Source: Amorphus orientalis (GTDB lineage Bacteria > Pseudomonadota > Alphaproteobacteria > Rhizobiales > Amorphaceae). From it: a stretch of 64,000 nucleotides of DNA. Within the stretch, counting starts at the first letter, position 1. Every line of letters starts with the position of its first letter. This document shows positions 45,140 through 56,676 of the stretch, piece after piece. The translations under genes were made by a program, and so were the position numbers. The stretch is taken from NCBI RefSeq assembly GCF_030814015.1, contig NZ_JAUSUL010000002.1, forward strand, positions 186,001-250,000. The letters run 5' to 3'. The notes beneath the pieces are model-generated. The model saw nothing but the letters and a program-made list of their open reading frames with translations, did not search any database and had not been told where the DNA came from.

Positions 45140-45710
45140 ACCGGCCCCAGCTCATCCGTTTCAGGATGTCGTCGCGATCGACGAAATGGTGCTTGAGCGC
45201 GGCGGCGAGATGCAGCGCCAGGATCGCGATCATGATCCAGGCCGACCAGGCGTGGACGGCTTCCGCCGCCTCCGCCACGGATCGCACGCCCGGAACCCAG
45301 GGATCCGGCATGGCGAACAGGCCGAACACGCTGTTTTCGATGCCGAGATAGTCCTGGGTCGGGGAGGCGGCCGACATGACCCAGCCCGACAGGGGCATGA
45401 CCAGGATCAGCAGATAGAGCAGCCCATGGCTCGCGTGGGAGGCGATCGCCTGCCAGCGCGGGGTCTCGGCCGGGAGCCGGGGCGACCGGCGGTTGGCCAG
45501 TCGCCAGGCAACGCGAAGCACCGCCAGACAGAACACGACGAAGCCCCAGCTCTTGTGGAGCTGGAACAGGCTGAACTGCCTCGCCGTGTCGGACACGAAG
45601 TCCGTCATGTAGAGGCCCAGCCCGAGCTGGAAGAGGATGACGGCCGCGATCGACCAGTGGAGAGCGCGGGCCGGCCAGCCCCAGCTCTGCGTCGTGTTCG
45701 TTGTCTGCAC
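45138..45710 (-). CDS. Cytochrome b561-type membrane protein
   Basis: A 190-residue protein with four membrane helices of the bacterial cytochrome b561 (CybB) family. Haem-ligand histidines are expected at ALHWSIAA, LHKSWGFVVF, HASHGLLYLLIL and VHAWSAWIMIAILALHLAAALKHH. Such proteins move electrons between ubiquinol and periplasmic acceptors and may remove superoxide. It lies 22 bases downstream of the YceI gene on the same strand, a frequent pairing. Confidence 0.93.
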   Translation of the reverse strand: MQTTNTTQSWGWPARALHWSIAAVILFQLGLGLYMTDFVSDTARQFSLFQLHKSWGFVVFCLAVLRVAWRLANRRSPRLPAETPRWQAIASHASHGLLYLLILVMPLSGWVMSAASPTQDYLGIENSVFGLFAMPDPWVPGVRSVAEAAEAVHAWSAWIMIAILALHLAAALKHHFVDRDDILKRMSWGR

Positions 45711-45732
45711 GGGAGTGCTCCGGAGGGCTCGA

Positions 45733-46308
45733 TCAGTCCTTGTTCATCAGCTCGACGTTGATGGTCACCGGAATCACGGCGCCGATCGCAGGGGCATAGG
45801 CGTCGACGCCGAACTCGGTACGGTCGACTTCGCCGTTCAGCGTGAAGCCAGCGACGTTGGTGCCCTGCATGACCGGGCTCTCGCCGATCTTGTTGACGGT
45901 CGCCTCGAAGGTGACCGGCTTGGTCACGTCCTTGATGGTCAGGTCGCCGGTGATGTCGGCCGTGTTGTCACCGGTCTCGGTGATCTCGGTGGCGACGAAG
46001 GTGATCTCCGGATATTCCGACACGTCCAGGAAGTCGGAGCCCTTGATGTGCTCGTCGCGTGCTTCCCAGAAGGTCGTGATCGCGGTGGCGTCGAGGGTGA
46101 CGGTGAACTTGGCGCTCTCCAGGTTCTCCGGATCGAAGTTCTCGATTTCGGCCTGGACCTTCGGGAACACGCCGGTCACGTCGGAGTAGCCGAAATGCTC
46201 GACTTCGAAGACAACAGCGGTGTGGGACGGGTCGATCTGCCAGTCGGCGAGGGCGGCCGCCGGGGTCAGGGCAATGACGCTGGAAAGGGCGAGGGCACGG
46301 AAGTTCAT
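45733..46308 (-). CDS. YceI family periplasmic lipid-binding protein
   Basis: A 191-residue exported protein with signal peptide ALSSVIALTPAAALA and the YceI lipocalin-like barrel beginning WQIDPSHTAVVFEVEHFGYSDVTGVF. YceI proteins bind polyprenoid or quinone-like lipids; next to a cytochrome b561 it may supply or carry an isoprenoid quinone. The pair interrupts the usual recN-ligA order. Confidence 0.93.
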   Translation of the reverse strand: MNFRALALSSVIALTPAAALADWQIDPSHTAVVFEVEHFGYSDVTGVFPKVQAEIENFDPENLESAKFTVTLDATAITTFWEARDEHIKGSDFLDVSEYPEITFVATEITETGDNTADITGDLTIKDVTKPVTFEATVNKIGESPVMQGTNVAGFTLNGEVDRTEFGVDAYAPAIGAVIPVTINVELMNKD

Positions 46309-46360
46309 CGGGAATGGCTCCTGTTGCAGTGCGATATCGGGCTCAAATTGTGCGTTCTGA

Positions 46361-48595
<2,235 letters not shown>

Positions 48596-48641
48596 TAGAC
48601 AGGCCTCCCCACCGGCCCCTTTCCAGAGACCTCAGGATCCA

Positions 48642-49466
48642 ATGCAAGCCCCTGCCATCACCGCCTTCCTGCCGGCGACCCTCGAGGCCGGCGCGGAAAT
48701 CATGCGCATCTATGAGAGCGGCGAGACCGCGACGGAGATCAAGGATGGCGGGTCTCCGGTGACGGCGGCGGACAAGGCGGCGGAGGCCGTCATCCTGCGC
48801 CATCTGGCCGAGCTTGCACCCGGTATCCCTGTTGTGGCTGAGGAGGAGGTCGCCGCCGGCCGCATTCCGGAGACCCCGGCCGCCTTCTTCCTTGTGGATC
48901 CGCTCGACGGCACCAAGGAGTTCCTGAACCGCAACGGCGAGTTCACCGTCAATATTGCGCTGATCGTCAATGCCGCTCCGGTGGCAGGCATCGTCTATGC
49001 GCCGGCGCTCGGAGAGCTTTGCTTCGGCACGACCGGCGAGGGCGCCGAGTGCGCCCTGGTCAGGGACGGTGTCCTGGCCGACCGTCGTTCCGTCCGGGTG
49101 CGTGCGCCGTCGGCGGAAGGACCGCTTGCGCTCGCGAGCCGCTCGCACCGGTCGCCGGAGACGGACGCCTTTCTCGACCGGGCCGGGGTCAGCGGGATCG
49201 TCAGCGCCGGATCTTCCCTGAAATTCTGCCGGATCGCCGCCGGCGAGGCGGACCTCTATCCGCGACTTGCGCCGACCATGGAGTGGGACACGGCGGCCGG
49301 CGATGCGGTCCTGCGGGCGGCCGGCGGCCGGACCGTCACGCTCGACGGGGCGCCGCTCCGCTACGGCAAGCGCGGCCGGGCCGATGCGGCCGATTTCCTC
49401 AATCCCTGGTTTGTTGCGTCCGGAGCCGTTGTGGACCCGGAAATCCTGTCCGCTGCCGGCGCCTGA
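48642..49466 (+). CDS. cysQ: 3'(2'),5'-bisphosphate nucleotidase (CysQ)
   Basis: Mg-dependent phosphatase that clears PAP from sulphate assimilation. The 274-residue inositol-monophosphatase-fold protein has GSPVTAADKAAE, the metal-binding FFLVDPLDGTKEFLNRNGEFTVNIALI and the second motif MEWDTAAGDAVLRAAGG. These fit CysQ better than inositol monophosphatase. It follows ligA by 46 bases. Confidence 0.93.
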   Translation: MQAPAITAFLPATLEAGAEIMRIYESGETATEIKDGGSPVTAADKAAEAVILRHLAELAPGIPVVAEEEVAAGRIPETPAAFFLVDPLDGTKEFLNRNGEFTVNIALIVNAAPVAGIVYAPALGELCFGTTGEGAECALVRDGVLADRRSVRVRAPSAEGPLALASRSHRSPETDAFLDRAGVSGIVSAGSSLKFCRIAAGEADLYPRLAPTMEWDTAAGDAVLRAAGGRTVTLDGAPLRYGKRGRADAADFLNPWFVASGAVVDPEILSAAGA

Positions 49467-49568
49467 TCATTCGGTTCTGGCCTCCCGCCGTCGGGTGGCC
49501 ATTGCGCGTTCGAGCCGCTATCCCTGACCGGCGTGTACGCTGCTGCGGATCCCGAGGGAGGGGCCATC

Positions 49569-50588
49569 ATGCGCTTGGGGCTATTGGGAGCTTTCCTGGC
49601 CGGATCCATGATCCTGCCGGCCGCTGCGGCCGACGGTCCTCCAATTTACCGCGAGAGCGGAGACTGGAGCGGCTACTGCCTGAGTTCGGGCGTGTGCGCA
49701 ATCCAGACCGAAACAGAGCAGGGGCAGCTCGTCGTCTTCCGTGCACCGGCGGCGGAGGCACCGGCGTTTGCCTGCTATCAGCCGGTCTCGCCGGATGGCA
49801 CCGGCACCTGGCTCCTGGCCGTTGAAGGGGCTACGATCATGGCCAGTGCCGGATTGTCGAGCCCGCAGGTCGCCTGGACCGATCTTCTGCAGACTGCGCC
49901 GGAAAGCCCGCTGGCCGCCTACGCCCGCCATCTCCAGGGAAACGGCCTGACGCCGTGTGCGAACCCGCTCCAACTCCGCTCGCTCGAGGCAAGCCTGCTC
50001 GCCCAGGGGCGCCATGCCCAGCTGGAGACCGGAGACCGGGACACGTCGGAGCGGCTGTCGCTCAACGGGTTCAAGACCCTTGCCGACTGGCTCGATCAGC
50101 GCCAGAGGCGCGCGGGCACCGAGACGGCAGTCTCTCAGCGCGGGCCGGCTGAGCCGGTCGACGGCCCGGCGTCGCCCGTGATCGTCTCAACCCAGGCGCT
50201 TCCCGACGACGTGCGATCGGCATGGTCCGAGCCGACCCTGTCCTGCAGTGAGATCGAACCCGAGGCGTTTTCGCAGTCAGATGCGGTCGCCGTGCCTCTG
50301 GGCGACAGCGCCACGCTTTATGTATTGCCCTGCGGCCAACCGGGAAACAACGCGCCTTTCGTGGCGGTCATGAATGACGGCGCTCAGGCCGCCACACTGG
50401 TCGAATTCGGTCAGCCCGGCGACCCGTCAGTGGCCTCGACCACGGTTGGCCGGCTCTCCTGGGACGGGCTCAACCGTGCGCTCGTGTCGGTCTGGTCAAC
50501 CGGGGCGGACTGTTCGGAGATCACCGTCTGGCCCTACGCGGATGGCGCATTCGGGACCGGCGAAACTCTCCAGTCGCCCGGCTGCTGA
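49569..50588 (+). CDS. Exported DUF1176-like protein
   Basis: A 339-residue protein with signal peptide LLGAFLAGSMILPAAAA and six or more cysteines, suggesting disulphides in the periplasm. The segment YRESGDWSGYCLSSGVCAIQTE and the C-terminal DCSEITVWPYADGAFGTGE...PGC resemble DUF1176 proteins, whose function is unknown. GAGGGAGG precedes the ATG at 49569. Convergent with the following gene; stops are three bases apart. Confidence 0.65.
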   Translation: MRLGLLGAFLAGSMILPAAAADGPPIYRESGDWSGYCLSSGVCAIQTETEQGQLVVFRAPAAEAPAFACYQPVSPDGTGTWLLAVEGATIMASAGLSSPQVAWTDLLQTAPESPLAAYARHLQGNGLTPCANPLQLRSLEASLLAQGRHAQLETGDRDTSERLSLNGFKTLADWLDQRQRRAGTETAVSQRGPAEPVDGPASPVIVSTQALPDDVRSAWSEPTLSCSEIEPEAFSQSDAVAVPLGDSATLYVLPCGQPGNNAPFVAVMNDGAQAATLVEFGQPGDPSVASTTVGRLSWDGLNRALVSVWSTGADCSEITVWPYADGAFGTGETLQSPGC

Positions 50589-50591
50589 TCC

Positions 50592-50756
50592 CTACACCAG
50601 GAAGATAAGCAGCAGCCCGACGACGACGATCCCGGCCAGTCCGCCGCCGAACAGGCTCCGCCGCGCACGACTGGACAGATTGACTTCGCCCTGCCTTACC
50701 TTTTTTGCGCTGTAGACGGGTCGTCCGTCGGCATCGCGGTCGTCAGGCGCGGTCAC
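50592..50756 (-). CDS. 54-residue single-helix membrane protein
   Basis: A small protein with a polar, charged N-terminal half (DRDADGRPVYSAKKVRQGEVNLSS, split at will) and a C-terminal hydrophobic helix (SLFGGGLAGIVVVGLLLIFLV), so tail-anchored topology is likely. The GTG at 50756 is chosen because GGGAGG lies five bases upstream; it overlaps the 3' end of the preceding gene by 14 bases, implying coupling. Function unknown. Confidence 0.6.
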   Translation of the reverse strand: MTAPDDRDADGRPVYSAKKVRQGEVNLSSRARRSLFGGGLAGIVVVGLLLIFLV

Positions 50757-50976
50757 GAAGACCTCCCGCACCGGCTCTTTCGGCGCAGTGGGCGCAGCAG
50801 TAGACGGTCTCGTTCTGCTCGACGCCATGACCCGTGATCCGGACGCCGCAGGCGTTGCAGACGGGTGCGAGGGCGTGGGTGGCGCACTCGAAGCTGTCGA
50901 ACGTGTAGGTCCGGCCGTCTTTCAGGATCTGGAAGGACTTGTCGTAGTCGTTGCCGCATTGATCGCAAACAGCCAT
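50743..50976 (-). CDS. Cys-rich zinc-ribbon/metallothionein-like protein
   Basis: A 77-residue protein with four cysteine motifs: CDQCGNDYDKSF, SFECATHALAP, CNACGVRITGHG and YCCAHCAER. The paired CxxC units with His residues predict one or two metal sites, most likely zinc. Similar short proteins occur in many actinobacteria and proteobacteria, sometimes labelled metallothionein-like. AGAGGAG precedes the ATG. Role not known; metal storage or a small zinc regulator are both possible. Confidence 0.7.
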   Translation of the reverse strand: MAVCDQCGNDYDKSFQILKDGRTYTFDSFECATHALAPVCNACGVRITGHGVEQNETVYCCAHCAERAGAGGLRDRA

Positions 50977-51063
50977 GGTCTGCTCCTCTCGTCGGCTGGC
51001 GGGGGCCGGATTGACCGGCCTGACCGCCCAACGGCGACTGCGGCGGATTGTTCCCGAAAAGCC

Positions 51064-51519
51064 TCAGCCTTCGGTGATCGAGCGGATGCGGACGACGCGG
51101 TCGGCCTCGAATGCGCTTTTCACGTCGTCCGGGATGGGCCGCGATCGGATGCGGGAGCGGTCGTCCGGATCGACGCCGCTCCAGACCCGGGTCTGCCTGG
51201 CTTCGACGATGAGGGTGTCGCCCAGAAAGAACCGGTGCTCGAGGTCCAGGGAGGATCGGCCGAGACGGGCGATCCGGCAGGTACGCACAAGAACGTCGCC
51301 GAAGCGGGCGGGGGCGTGGAAGTCCGCGCTCGCCTTGACCAGCGGGACGCCTCTGAAATCCGGATCGGTCGCGAGAACCTTGTCGATCCCTGTTCCGGCG
51401 GCGTCCAGGAGCTGGTTGATGCTCCGCTCCATCCAGTCGTAGAAATTCGGGTTGTAGACGATGGTTGCGGGATCGCACTCGCTCCAGTCGACCTGGAACT
51501 CGCATTGCACTTCGAGCAT
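51064..51519 (-). CDS. Acyl-CoA thioesterase, 4HBT family
   Basis: A 151-residue single-hotdog thioesterase. The active-site motif VDWSECDPATIVYNPNFYDWMERS matches 4-hydroxybenzoyl-CoA thioesterase of the Pseudomonas type (the Asp in CDPA is the catalytic residue). The physiological acyl group is not certain. It follows 69 bases after the aminotransferase on the same strand. Confidence 0.88.
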   Translation of the reverse strand: MLEVQCEFQVDWSECDPATIVYNPNFYDWMERSINQLLDAAGTGIDKVLATDPDFRGVPLVKASADFHAPARFGDVLVRTCRIARLGRSSLDLEHRFFLGDTLIVEARQTRVWSGVDPDDRSRIRSRPIPDDVKSAFEADRVVRIRSITEG

Positions 51520-51588
51520 GTCCGTCCTTCGCTTGAGCCGGGCCTGATGGTCCCGGCGATTGGATGGCTCCGTCAGGAGATGAGATCG

Positions 51589-52821
51589 TCAGGCCGAAAC
51601 CGGGGCGGGCGCGCCGATCTCCGGAATGGCGCGGACGATGGCACCTGCGGCGGCGTCCAGGGCGCCCGACCCGTGCGGGATCTGCAGTGCCTGCAGGCCG
51701 GCTTCCATGGTTGCCAGCACGCCGAGCGTCATGTGGGCGTTGACGTGGCCCATGTGGCCGACCCGGAAAAAGTCGTCGTGAGTGGGATCGTCGGCAAGCG
51801 CCATTCCGAGCCCGATCCCGAGCGTCACCCCCGCCTGGGTCTCGACCCAGCCGCGGAGCGCCTCGCCGCCGCCATTTCGGATCCGGGCTGCCGTGACCGC
51901 GCGCGAGCGCATGGCCGGGTCGGCCACATTGAGGCTGATCGGCCCGTCCTGCCCCCAGACGTCGAACGCAGCCCACACCGCGCCGGCAAGCGCCCGGTGG
52001 CGCGCCCAGATGTGCTCGAGGCCTTCCTCCTCGATCATGTCGAGGGCCTCGCGCAAGGCGAACAGGTGATGGGTGGGCGAGGTGCCCCCGAACGTGTGGG
52101 AGAAGACCCGCGCCTCGATGCGTGGGATCCAGCTCCAGTAGGGGGTGGCGAGATCGGCCGAACGGGATTGTTCCAGCGCCTTGTCGGAGAACCACAGGAA
52201 GCCGAGCCCGGGCGGCGTCATCAGGCCCTTCTGGCTGGCGGCGACCAGAACGTCGATGCCCCAGTCGTCGAAGTGGAGCGGATCGCAGCCGAGCGAGGCG
52301 ATGGCGTCGACGGCGAGAAGGGCCGGGTGGCCGGCCGCGTCGATTGCTGCGCGCACGGCCTGAATGTCGTTGCGCACGGAACTCGCGGTATCGACATGGG
52401 TAACAAGAACCGCCTTGATTTCGTGGTCCCGATCCGCCTTCAGCGTCTCGCTGAGCCGGTCAGTATCGATCGGCGCTGATCGGCCGAAATCGAGGGTCTC
52501 GACGTCGATGCCCATGCGGCGGGCCGCGTCGGCCCAGCCGAGCCCGAAATGCCCGTTCGCGCAGGCGAGCATCCGGTCTCCGCGCGAGGCCATGTTGCAG
52601 AGCGAGGCTTCCCAGGCGCCGTGGCCGTTGCAGATATAGAGCGCGACGTGGGCGGTGCACTTTGCCACGCGCTTGAGGTCGGCCAGGATGGAATGGGTGA
52701 GATCGACGATCGCGCCGCGATAGATGTTGGGCGCGGGCCGTTGCATGGCGGCCAGAACGCGGTCGGGCATCACCGAAGGCCCGGGGATGGCGACGTAGGG
52801 CCGTCCGTTCGAAAGGGTCAT
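51589..52821 (-). CDS. Class V aminotransferase (serine-glyoxylate/alanine-glyoxylate type)
   Basis: A 410-residue PLP enzyme. It opens with IPGPSVMPDRVLAAMQRP, the usual entry of the alanine/serine-glyoxylate aminotransferase group, and has the PLP-aspartate region AVDAIASLGCDPLHFDDWGIDVLVAASQKGLMTPPGLG, where the Lys of SQKG forms the Schiff base. Likely cytoplasmic, using glyoxylate or pyruvate as amino acceptor; exact substrates are not predictable. Confidence 0.9.
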   Translation of the reverse strand: MTLSNGRPYVAIPGPSVMPDRVLAAMQRPAPNIYRGAIVDLTHSILADLKRVAKCTAHVALYICNGHGAWEASLCNMASRGDRMLACANGHFGLGWADAARRMGIDVETLDFGRSAPIDTDRLSETLKADRDHEIKAVLVTHVDTASSVRNDIQAVRAAIDAAGHPALLAVDAIASLGCDPLHFDDWGIDVLVAASQKGLMTPPGLGFLWFSDKALEQSRSADLATPYWSWIPRIEARVFSHTFGGTSPTHHLFALREALDMIEEEGLEHIWARHRALAGAVWAAFDVWGQDGPISLNVADPAMRSRAVTAARIRNGGGEALRGWVETQAGVTLGIGLGMALADDPTHDDFFRVGHMGHVNAHMTLGVLATMEAGLQALQIPHGSGALDAAAGAIVRAIPEIGAPAPVSA

Positions 52822-53019
52822 GCGTGAGAGTGTCCTCGAAACGAGCAGGGGGCGAGGGGATCGCCCGGAGATACTTTATCGCTCTCGCCGGAGCCGACAA
52901 TGGGGCGAACGGCCATTCCCGCCCGAAGTGCCGAGACGGTCGCAGGGGTCGGCGCCGACGCGAACGCCCGCTATGGTGGGGAGGCGCGGATGCGTGTCGG
53001 TCGGTTGGGGGGAGCGAAC

Positions 53020-54072
53020 ATGAGACGGTTACTGATCGCGGCTTGTCTGTCGACGGCGCTGGCGGGACTGGACGGGGGCCTGCACTCCGCCGCCGCGGAG
53101 CTTCAGTTCTGCAACGAGACGGATGTCGGGGTCAGCGTGGCGGTCGGCTACGAGGCCGACGATGGAGAATGGGCGTCGGAGGGCTGGTGGCGGATTGAGC
53201 CGGATGCCTGCAAGACGACGCTGAAGGGCGAGCTGACGCGGCAGAGCTATTACTGGCGCGCGACCTCCTCCCGCTATGACTGGGAGGAGTCCCGGTTCAT
53301 GTTCTGCACGTCGCCGGAGGTCTTCACGATCAGGGGCGACACGAACTGCGCGGCGCGGGGCTACGAACGGTCCACCTTCAACCGGATCGAACTGCCCGAA
53401 GGCGTTCTGAGCTTCCGGTACCGTCTGACGGCCGACGCGGCGAAGGAGCCGGCGCAGGCTGCCAGCCAGAAGGCCGCCGCTCCCGGTGAGGTCGACCGGG
53501 ATCCGCCCGGCACCCATGGCGAGCCCTACACCATCGCCGGTCTGCTCGGCGGCTGCGAGGGGACCGACACCACGTTCTGGTGCGATCTCTACGCCAACGG
53601 CTACCGGTACCGCGCGACAACCGGCGGGGCGACGCCCACGGCCACCATCGAGCGCCTGATGGACGTGCCCGTGAACACGCCGATGGTCTGGTCCGGCGAC
53701 ATGATCTCCTACGCGGGCTCTCTGGCCGAGGTCACGATCCGCGGTGCCCGCGAAGAGGGCGATGACCCGTTCGCAGACGTCCGTGCCCGTCTCCAGGGCT
53801 ACTGGATCTCCACGGAAGATCAGGCCTACACGCTCCTGATCGCTGGAGCCCTGTTCGAGGAGTATTACGACAACGTGCCGACCGACAGCCTCGTGGTGGA
53901 GATCGCCGGCACCTGCCAAGGCTCGCGCGGAGCCGGTCCCTACCTGATCGCCCACCCGCTCGCCCGGGACGACGAGCCCCGCTGCTTCGAGATCGTGGAG
54001 GCGACGGACGACGCGCTCACGCTCTTTCCGCTCGGCACGATGGGCTTTCTCGATTTCCGGCGCGGAAGCTAG
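53020..54072 (+). CDS. Exported protein with N-terminal DUF1036 domain
   Basis: A 350-residue protein with signal peptide LLIAACLSTALAGLDGGLHSAAA. Residues about 28-130 match DUF1036 (LQFCNETDVGVSVAVGYEADDGEW, ...WWRIEPDACKT..., SYYWRA), a domain with four conserved Cys. The following 220 residues contain further Cys (GGCEGTDTTFWCDLY) and show no family I recognise. GGGGGGAG precedes the ATG at 53020. Its stop and that of the convergent MscS gene share the same CTAG. Confidence 0.7.
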   Translation: MRRLLIAACLSTALAGLDGGLHSAAAELQFCNETDVGVSVAVGYEADDGEWASEGWWRIEPDACKTTLKGELTRQSYYWRATSSRYDWEESRFMFCTSPEVFTIRGDTNCAARGYERSTFNRIELPEGVLSFRYRLTADAAKEPAQAASQKAAAPGEVDRDPPGTHGEPYTIAGLLGGCEGTDTTFWCDLYANGYRYRATTGGATPTATIERLMDVPVNTPMVWSGDMISYAGSLAEVTIRGAREEGDDPFADVRARLQGYWISTEDQAYTLLIAGALFEEYYDNVPTDSLVVEIAGTCQGSRGAGPYLIAHPLARDDEPRCFEIVEATDDALTLFPLGTMGFLDFRRGS

Positions 54073-56549
54073 CCCGTCTTCTTCTCCGCCGCGTCGTCCG
54101 ACGCCACAGCCGCTGCTGCGGCCGCCCGCGTGGTCGCCGCCTTCTGGGGATCGTGATCCTCCATCTCGGCCGCGTTCGGCACGTCCACGATGACGCGCTT
54201 CGGCGCGAAGTGGATGTCGTTCTCCTGGAAGGCCTTCTGGACCTTCTGGTAGACCGCCTTGCGGATGCCCCACTGCCGGTTCGGCTTGGCCATGAACTTG
54301 CCGGAGACGATGAAGGCGGAATCGTCCATCTTGATCACGCCCTGCGACTTGAACGGCTGGAGGAAGTCCGGCCCGATATCCGGATCTTCCAGGAGCTCCT
54401 GACCGATCTTCTTGAAGATCTTGCGGACCTTGTCGATGTCGGTGTCGTAGGGGACCCGGAAGCGCAGCTTCATGATCACCCAGTCGCGGCTGTAGTTGGT
54501 GACCTTGCCGAGGTCGCCGTAGGGGACCGTGTAGACGGCGCCCAGATAGCCGCGCAGCACCAGCGAGCGCGCGTTGAACCGCTCGACGGTGCCGGCCGTC
54601 CCGCTCGCCTCGATGTACTCGCCGATCCGGAACGCATCGTCCATCAGGAAGAACAGGCCGGAGATCAGGTCCTTCACCAGCGTCTGGGAGCCGAAGCCGA
54701 TGGCCAGGCCGAAGATGCCGGCGCCGGCAATCAGCGGGGCGATGTTCACGCCCATGGCCGAAAGCACCACCATGACGGCCATCACCAGGATGATGATCTG
54801 CACCGCGCGGCGGAAGATCGGCAGGATGGTCTGCAGCCGGGTGCCGGCGGGGCCGCCGGGTCCGTCGTCGGACACCTGGCCTTCCGGCTTGTTGGCCTCT
54901 TCCTGCGCCAGCTTCCGGTCGATCCAGGCGGCGATCATCGCCCAGGCCACGTAGCTCAGAAGCGCGATGACGCCGATGTTCAGAAGCACGCGGATCGCGA
55001 ACTGGGCGATCGGATATTCATGGGTCGATGAAAACGCATCCACACCGATCACGAAGGCAAACAGCGCCAGCGAGATCACCAGGGCGGAGATAGAGATGAC
55101 CCGGCCGAGAACCCGCTTGTCGCGCAGCACGGCCTTGGAGGCCTCGCTCATCTCCTTCGGCTCGGCGTCTGCCGTCCCCTCGGCCTGTTGGTCCTCCGTT
55201 GCGGTTTCGCTGCCGCGATCGCTGCGCGTCATCACCATGCGTTCGCCGTCGTCCGGATCGGTGATGACGATCTGCATCGGCCCCTTGGCTGTCGCGACGG
55301 CCTCCTCTCCCATGAAGATCAGCTTGCCGAGGGAGCTGAGGTACGGGTTCAGAACGAACAGCACCAGGAAACCGGCGGCGGCCTTGATCGGATCGAACGG
55401 AAGGCCCATCAGCAGCGCGTAGACGCCGATCAGGAAGGCGACCATCACGTAGCCGAGGGCCAGGCCGTACCAGCTCCAGCCGGCTGCGCCCTGCGCCCAT
55501 GCCGGAACCCCCCCGCTTCCGATTGCGGCACGCAAGGTGCGCAGCGCATGGCGACGGTAGCGCCACAGGAAGAAGCTGAAGGAGGCGGTGAACAGGATGG
55601 CGCTCAGCAGACAGCCGAGCCGCCAGATGTCCGGTTCCACGCCCCACATCCGTCCCAGAGTTCCGAACAGGAGAAGCACCACGCCAAGCGTGACCTGACG
55701 TCTTGTGCCGCGCACGAAGTGGGCTGCGGCCTCGTCGTCGACCGGCATGATGCGCCAGGCGGGATGGTTGGGCAGGAACACGAACCGGACGACCGCCACG
55801 GTGACCCGTGTGATCAGGATCGCCAAGAGAACGACGATCAGAAAGTCGCGCCGCGGGACGTCGCCGCCCCAGATCACGAAGAAGACGCCCACATAGCCGA
55901 GCGCGAAGGCAACGATGGCGCCCAGGCCGTGCAGCAACTGGCCGAACGCTCGCGACAGTTTCTGGCGAACCGTGTCCATCGGTGCCGCCTCGTAGCGGGA
56001 GACCATCGACCGGGTCAGGAACCGGTAGACGGCCTCGACCACCACGCCCGCCAGCGCCAGGCCGAGGATCGTCCCGAAAACGAGCAGAAGACCGCCCTGG
56101 CCGACGCTGACGCGCAGACGCTCCTGCATCTTGCCGACATAGTCGCCGATGACGTTTCCGAACTGGGACAGCACCGCGGCCAGGTTCTTGCGAAGCGCCG
56201 TGCCTTTCGCCTGCAGCAGCTTCAGCGAAGCTGCGGCCGTGTGACCCTGGGCGGTGCTTGCGGCGTCGGCGGCCGGAGCGTTCTCGGAGAGATAGTAGAG
56301 CAGCAGGTCGCGCGCCTGGGAGTCCGTCATCTTTCCGATCAGCGCGGACCGTTGCTCGGCGGTGAGGGGAGCCAGCTCGCTGGCGACCGAGGCGGCACTC
56401 TCGTCGCTGTCACTGCTGCCGGACCCGCCTTCGGCCGCCGCGATCGCCGCGGCTTCCTGGGCCTGCACCGGTCCCGCCGCGATCCCGAAGCCGCAGAGAA
56501 CCAGAAAGAGCACCAGCCAGAGACCCGTGCTGCGACCTGTCATAACCAT
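54069..56549 (-). CDS. MscS-type mechanosensitive channel, large form
   Basis: An 826-residue inner-membrane channel with a signal peptide (LWLVLFLVLCGFGIAAGPVQAQ), a periplasmic helical head, about ten to eleven membrane helices and, near residues 590-780, the MscS pore and cytoplasmic beta domain (GFGSQTLVKDLISGLFFLMDDAFRIGEYIE, VLRGYLGAVYTVPYGDLGKVTNYSRDW). The C-terminus is an Ala-rich helix. It would release solutes on hypo-osmotic shock; the extra helices place it with the YbdG/MscM or MscK-like larger members. It overlaps the DUF1036 gene by four bases tail to tail. Confidence 0.9.
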   Translation of the reverse strand: MVMTGRSTGLWLVLFLVLCGFGIAAGPVQAQEAAAIAAAEGGSGSSDSDESAASVASELAPLTAEQRSALIGKMTDSQARDLLLYYLSENAPAADAASTAQGHTAAASLKLLQAKGTALRKNLAAVLSQFGNVIGDYVGKMQERLRVSVGQGGLLLVFGTILGLALAGVVVEAVYRFLTRSMVSRYEAAPMDTVRQKLSRAFGQLLHGLGAIVAFALGYVGVFFVIWGGDVPRRDFLIVVLLAILITRVTVAVVRFVFLPNHPAWRIMPVDDEAAAHFVRGTRRQVTLGVVLLLFGTLGRMWGVEPDIWRLGCLLSAILFTASFSFFLWRYRRHALRTLRAAIGSGGVPAWAQGAAGWSWYGLALGYVMVAFLIGVYALLMGLPFDPIKAAAGFLVLFVLNPYLSSLGKLIFMGEEAVATAKGPMQIVITDPDDGERMVMTRSDRGSETATEDQQAEGTADAEPKEMSEASKAVLRDKRVLGRVISISALVISLALFAFVIGVDAFSSTHEYPIAQFAIRVLLNIGVIALLSYVAWAMIAAWIDRKLAQEEANKPEGQVSDDGPGGPAGTRLQTILPIFRRAVQIIILVMAVMVVLSAMGVNIAPLIAGAGIFGLAIGFGSQTLVKDLISGLFFLMDDAFRIGEYIEASGTAGTVERFNARSLVLRGYLGAVYTVPYGDLGKVTNYSRDWVIMKLRFRVPYDTDIDKVRKIFKKIGQELLEDPDIGPDFLQPFKSQGVIKMDDSAFIVSGKFMAKPNRQWGIRKAVYQKVQKAFQENDIHFAPKRVIVDVPNAAEMEDHDPQKAATTRAAAAAAVASDDAAEKKTG

Positions 56550-56676
56550 TCATAGCCCCCTCAGCGACCGCGGATCTTCGCCGGTCGCATTGAACATTCC
56601 ATGTGGCTGGCCCCGTGTCGTTCAGAGACCGCCGCAAACCGTCGCGCCGCGTGCATAGGTGCGATGTCGGCCGGCC

